A stretch of DNA of 7,191 bases, taken from NCBI GenBank assembly GCA_019689695.1, contig JADGHA010000214.1, forward strand, positions 1 through 7,191, read 5' to 3'. This document shows, piece after piece, positions 6,226 through 7,191 of this stretch. How positions within the stretch are numbered: position 1 is the first letter of the stretch; each line of letters opens with the position of its first letter. The DNA comes from Micromonosporaceae bacterium. Lineage in GTDB: Bacteria > Actinomycetota > Actinomycetes > Mycobacteriales > Micromonosporaceae. The translations under genes and the position numbers were made by a program. The notes under the pieces were generated by a model that saw nothing but the letters and a program-made list of their open reading frames with translations, had not been told where the DNA came from and ran no database searches.

Positions 6226-6672
6226 ATGGCCGGCGTGCCGGGCGATGACTGGCGTACCGAGGCAGACCCGGAGTGGCTGCGCCACCACCGGTCGGAGAAC
6301 TTCGTGCGGATGCGCCGGCGGCTGAGGGCACTCGGCTCGTTCAGCGACGCCGTTTCGCACGCCGAGCTGGGTCCGTTCGGCGGTGCTCCCCGCAACCCGC
6401 AGCTGAGGATCGAGGGAGCGAAATACTCCACCGTCCGGTACACCCAGCACCGGATCGCGTATACCACGATCCATATCTATCTTCAGCGGTGCCGGCGCTG
6501 CGGCGCGGAGGTGGAGTCGCACCGCGTCATCTGCGTCCGCGCGGACGGTGGCCGCCGGGTGCTCGGCACGCTCCAGGTGTGCCGCGAATGCCAGCTCAAC
6601 TCCTGGATGTTCCACTCCCGGATGCCGGCCACCGCCCGGGCCCGCGCGTGGGCGCGCAAGGTCGTGGTCTAG
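6226..6672 (+). CDS. Hypothetical protein with a two-knuckle zinc-ribbon-like motif
   Basis: A 148-aa protein I do not recognise. The N-terminal third is charged and Arg-rich (WLRHHRSENFVRMRRRLRAL, about 17-36). A segment of likely beta strands (KYSTVRYTQHRIAYTTIHIYLQ, about 66-87) leads into Cys89-RR-Cys92, and Cys119-RE-Cys122 follows 27 residues later. The paired CxxC spacing suggests a zinc ribbon. One further Cys (103) lies between the knuckles. The C-terminus is basic (ARARAWARKVVV). No signal peptide or membrane segment is seen, so it is probably cytoplasmic. A nucleic-acid or protein-binding role would suit such a fold but is inference. The stretch 6421-6486 uses codons rare in this genome (AAA, TAT, CTT) and is about 52% G+C by my count. 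The ATG at 6226 is supported by the -10 hexamer upstream. The stop overlaps the stop of the next, convergent gene. Confidence 0.8.
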   Translation: MAGVPGDDWRTEADPEWLRHHRSENFVRMRRRLRALGSFSDAVSHAELGPFGGAPRNPQLRIEGAKYSTVRYTQHRIAYTTIHIYLQRCRRCGAEVESHRVICVRADGGRRVLGTLQVCRECQLNSWMFHSRMPATARARAWARKVVV

Positions 6673-7191
6673 GCCGGATCCGGCACCAGCAGCATGTCGG
6701 CCAGCCCGGCGGCGGCGAACGCCGCCCTGACCTCGTCGATGCCCTCGGTGAAGTGCGCCCAGCTGTCGATGTGCACGGGGACCACGGAGCGCACCCCAAG
6801 GATCCGCGCCGCCTCGACCATGCCCGCGGCGTCGAGGGTGAGGTTCGCGTCCCCCAGCAGGGCGGTGCGGGCGGCGCCGCCGAACAGGATCGCGGTGTCG
6901 ATCGCGGGGAACCGGCCGGCGATCTCCTCGACCACCCGGAGCGAGGCGTTGTCGCCGCTGACGTAGACGGTGGGCAGGCCGGCGCCCTGCAGCACGAACC
7001 CGGTGACCGGTCCGGTCAGGTGCTCGGTGCCGTCGGGTCCGTGCTGTGCGGGTACGGCGGTGACCCGGACGTCGCCGGCCCGGTCGGGCCGCGGCAGATC
7101 TATGTGCGTCCAGGCCGGCAGGGCCCGGGCGGGCGGGCCCAGCCGCTCGGCGGTGGTGGGCGTGCACAGCACCAGCGGGGCCGCCATGGCG
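6669..7191 (-). CDS. Metallo-beta-lactamase-fold hydrolase, N-terminus beyond the window
   Basis: The C-terminal 172 residues, counted from an in-frame ATG at 7187, of an MBL-fold protein resembling the UlaG-like branch (cytoplasmic Zn or Mn hydrolases, phosphodiesterase or lactonase type). Later family motifs are present: PAQHGP (His49), a YVSGDN strand ending in the likely metal-bridging Asp79, FGGAARTALLG, and VVPVHIDSWAHF with the final metal ligand His139. The HxHxDH motif that should precede MAAPLVLCTPTTAERLG is absent, and the frame is open to the right edge, so the gene continues beyond 7191 and the ATG at 7187 is an internal Met. SGDN replaces the more usual SGDT. Substrate cannot be predicted. 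The stop shares CTAG at 6669-6672 with the convergent CxxC-protein gene. Confidence 0.85.
   Translation of the reverse strand, partial: AMAAPLVLCTPTTAERLGPPARALPAWTHIDLPRPDRAGDVRVTAVPAQHGPDGTEHLTGPVTGFVLQGAGLPTVYVSGDNASLRVVEEIAGRFPAIDTAILFGGAARTALLGDANLTLDAAGMVEAARILGVRSVVPVHIDSWAHFTEGIDEVRAAFAAAGLADMLLVPDPA

Noticed and set aside
6152..6331. Longer N-terminus for the aldo/keto reductase, up to 6331
   Set aside because: It would overlap the divergent CxxC-protein gene and add a low-complexity segment before MEYRRLG, where the family normally begins.
6182..6708. Identical 14-mer GTCGGCCAGCCCGG at 6182-6195 and 6695-6708
   Set aside because: It is a short GC-rich coincidence with one copy inside a coding region, and no flanking similarity or symmetry.
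1..7191. CRISPR array, tRNA, transposase, attachment site or defence cluster
   Set aside because: I saw no regularly spaced repeats, tRNA-like cloverleaf, transposase or integrase motifs, or terminal inverted repeats on either strand.

Overview
The window looks like ordinary chromosomal DNA from a high-GC actinomycete. By eye the base composition is above 70% G+C, and third codon positions are almost always G or C. The secreted protease, the GcvT style and the apparent leaderless promoters would suit the Micromonosporaceae or a relative; that placement is inference, as there is no rRNA or other phylogenetic marker here.

Layout from left to right. (1) The 3' part of a gcvT gene (aminomethyltransferase, T-protein of the glycine cleavage system) is cut by the left edge. 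It is followed by a small UUCG-loop hairpin. (2) A large gene (1127-4477) encodes a secreted multidomain subtilisin-family (S8) serine protease: signal peptide, I9-type propeptide, catalytic domain with a PA-domain insertion, Ig/Fn3-like domain, a Rossmann-like domain resembling ThuA/GATase-1 folds, and a C-terminal PKD domain. (3) A 202-bp intergenic stretch contains a striking G/C homopolymer block that can fold into a 13-bp perfect hairpin. (4) A 165-aa protein with four predicted membrane segments and no recognised function (4680-5177) runs convergently into (5) a YajO-like aldo/keto reductase on the minus strand (5174-6151). (6) Divergent from the reductase, across 74 bp, is a 148-aa protein with two CxxC knuckles (6226-6672). 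It runs convergently into (7) a minus-strand metallo-beta-lactamase-fold hydrolase (6669-7191), whose N-terminus lies beyond the right edge.

The genes do not form one evident pathway. Their orientations alternate, so most are probably transcribed singly. Two local regularities stand out. Both convergent pairs share a palindromic CTAG in which each gene's TAG stop overlaps the other's. Three genes have a TANNNT hexamer 12 or 13 bases upstream of their ATG, as expected for leaderless transcripts. I found no CRISPR array, RNA gene, transposon, phage gene or defence cluster, and no convincing new multi-gene system. The least explained items are the G/C block, the membrane protein, the CxxC protein and the non-catalytic C-terminal half of the protease.
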